Of a DNA stretch of 50,268 nucleotides, positions 49,385 to 50,268 are shown one piece after another (position 1 is the first letter of the stretch; each line of letters starts with the position of its first letter). Both the position numbers and the translations under genes were made by a program. The notes beneath the pieces are model-generated. The model was not told the DNA's origin and did no database searches. It saw only the letters and a program-made list of their open reading frames with translations. This DNA is from JBIOJB01 sp044450465 (GTDB lineage Bacteria; Chloroflexota; Dormibacteria; Dormibacterales; Dormibacteraceae), in the NCBI GenBank assembly GCA_044450465.1, contig JBIOJB010000004.1, forward strand, positions 1 to 50,268, given 5' to 3'.

Positions 49385-50268
49385 ATGCGTGCCGCTCGGC
49401 TCGCTCGTCTGCAGCGCGTGCTTCCCGCGACTCGGCGGGGAGCTTTGCTCCTCAGCTGGTTTGCCCTGCCATCCGCAGCCATCGTCGCCTTGCTCATCGG
49501 GGCGGGGCTGATGCTGGTGTTCGGCGCCAACCCGATCGCGGGCTATCAGGCCCTGTTCACGGGTGCCTTCGGGGACAGCTACGCATTGACGAGCACGGCA
49601 GTTAAAGCCGTGCCCCTGCTCCTGGTCGGCGCCGGGATCTGCATCGCGTTCAGGGCCAATGTGCTCAACATCGGCGGTGAGGGCCAGATCGCCATGGGTG
49701 GCCTGGCAGCGACTGCTACAGCTCTCGCAGTCCCGAACCTGCCCGGTGCCGTGCTGATCCCACTCACCCTATTAGCCGGCGCAGTGGGCGGGGGCGTCTG
49801 GGGTGCAATCCCAGGCGCGTTCAAAGCCTACTTCAACGTCAACGAGATCCTGAGCACGATCATGCTCAATCTCGTCGCCGTCCAGTTCATGAACTACATG
49901 CTGTCTGGCCCTTTGGTGGCGAAGTCCGGCTACGCGATTGGAGGCCTGATCCCACAGACGCAGCTGCTGTCACCAAACTCGTGGCTGCCCACGCTCGCCG
50001 AAGGGACACAGCTGCATCTTGGCGTCGTGATCGCGGTGGCGCTCGCGATCGCGGTGTACGTGCTGCTCTGGCGGACCAGCTTCGGTTTTCGGATCCGCGC
50101 CGTGGGGCTGTCCCGGGAAGCTTCCCAATACGCGGGCATGTCCGTGAAGCCGACCATCACCGCGGCGATGACACTCGCGGGAGCTCTGTCCGGAGTGGCC
50201 GGCGCGATGCTCGTCTTCGGCAGTATCTCGCACCGCATGGTGACCGACGGCAGCCTCACCGGCTTCAC
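49385..50268 (+). CDS. Nucleoside/simple-sugar type ABC transporter permease (BMP system), cut by window end
   Basis: At least 294 residues; the frame is open at the window edge. Multiple TM helices, FRANVLNIGGEGQIAMGG and NVNEILSTIMLNLVAVQF are characteristic of the YufP/NupP-like permease that pairs with a BMP lipoprotein and an ATPase. FGFRIRAVGLSREASQYAGM is the cytoplasmic coupling segment typical of the same family. ATG 49385 is the first good start. The usual upstream ATPase and binding-protein genes are not present; 49235-49384 holds no recognisable gene. Confidence 0.88.
   Translation, partial: MRAARLARLQRVLPATRRGALLLSWFALPSAAIVALLIGAGLMLVFGANPIAGYQALFTGAFGDSYALTSTAVKAVPLLLVGAGICIAFRANVLNIGGEGQIAMGGLAATATALAVPNLPGAVLIPLTLLAGAVGGGVWGAIPGAFKAYFNVNEILSTIMLNLVAVQFMNYMLSGPLVAKSGYAIGGLIPQTQLLSPNSWLPTLAEGTQLHLGVVIAVALAIAVYVLLWRTSFGFRIRAVGLSREASQYAGMSVKPTITAAMTLAGALSGVAGAMLVFGSISHRMVTDGSLTGF

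Noticed and set aside
1..50268. CRISPR arrays, rRNA genes, classical insertion sequences
   Set aside because: No regularly spaced repeats of 25-40 bases, no rRNA-like sequence and no transposase motif were seen.

Overview
This window comes from a GC-rich bacterial chromosome with many GTG and TTG starts, short intergenic gaps and ATGA/GTGA stop-start overlaps. The gene mix (ECF sigma factors paired with one-TM partners, a rhodanese/DUF4395/thioredoxin operon, an AIM24-family protein, a BMP-type nucleoside permease) would suit a Chloroflexota or Dormibacterota-like lineage. That placement is inference; no marker gene here settles it.

Positions 1-23170 are chromosomal backbone: a MoxR/magnesium-chelatase-type AAA+ ATPase, a glycerophosphodiesterase, an ECF sigma factor with a membrane partner, small membrane proteins, greA with an M24 peptidase and a Fur-family regulator, AIM24, GYD and HAD proteins, and a DapF homologue in which both catalytic cysteines are serine. 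These are followed by the rhodanese operon, a Leu/Ile/Val-type binding lipoprotein, a class III aminotransferase, a 5'-3' exonuclease, and two divergent ECF sigma operons. One of those two pairs the sigma factor with an alkyltransferase that carries an Ada-type zinc module at its C-terminus. Two copies of a ~130 nt hairpin-rich intergenic repeat lie at 4228-4360 and 14150-14280.

Positions 23238-38485 hold a 15.2 kb integrated element in tRNA-Trp. It is bounded by a perfect 45 bp direct repeat of the tRNA 3' half, has paired arm-type repeats inside each end, and carries a tyrosine integrase next to attL. It also encodes a RepA-like helicase with iteron-like repeats inside its 3' end, an excisionase-like protein, an HGG-motif small-terminase-like protein, an HK97 gp10-like protein and a tape-measure gene with a frameshift. 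Accessory genes include a GNAT with a small upstream partner, a proteasome-like Ntn hydrolase and a HEPN-like protein with a small partner. No portal, major capsid or large terminase was recognised, so it looks like a satellite or a reduced prophage.

Positions 39332-47581 start at tRNA-Ile(GAT). The 3' half of this tRNA recurs twice downstream (41647 and 47543), delimiting tandem integrase-less islands of 2.3 and 5.9 kb. The first carries two lipoproteins and a 60-residue zinc-ribbon gene. The second carries a Cys-rich protein, a cNMP-domain/CpaE-like ATPase, a HEAT-repeat protein, CpaF and a zinc-ribbon membrane protein; it is an orphan fragment of a Tad-type secretion locus. Beyond it are two frameshifted genes and a second, inverted copy of the zinc-ribbon gene. 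The window ends inside a nucleoside-type ABC permease gene.
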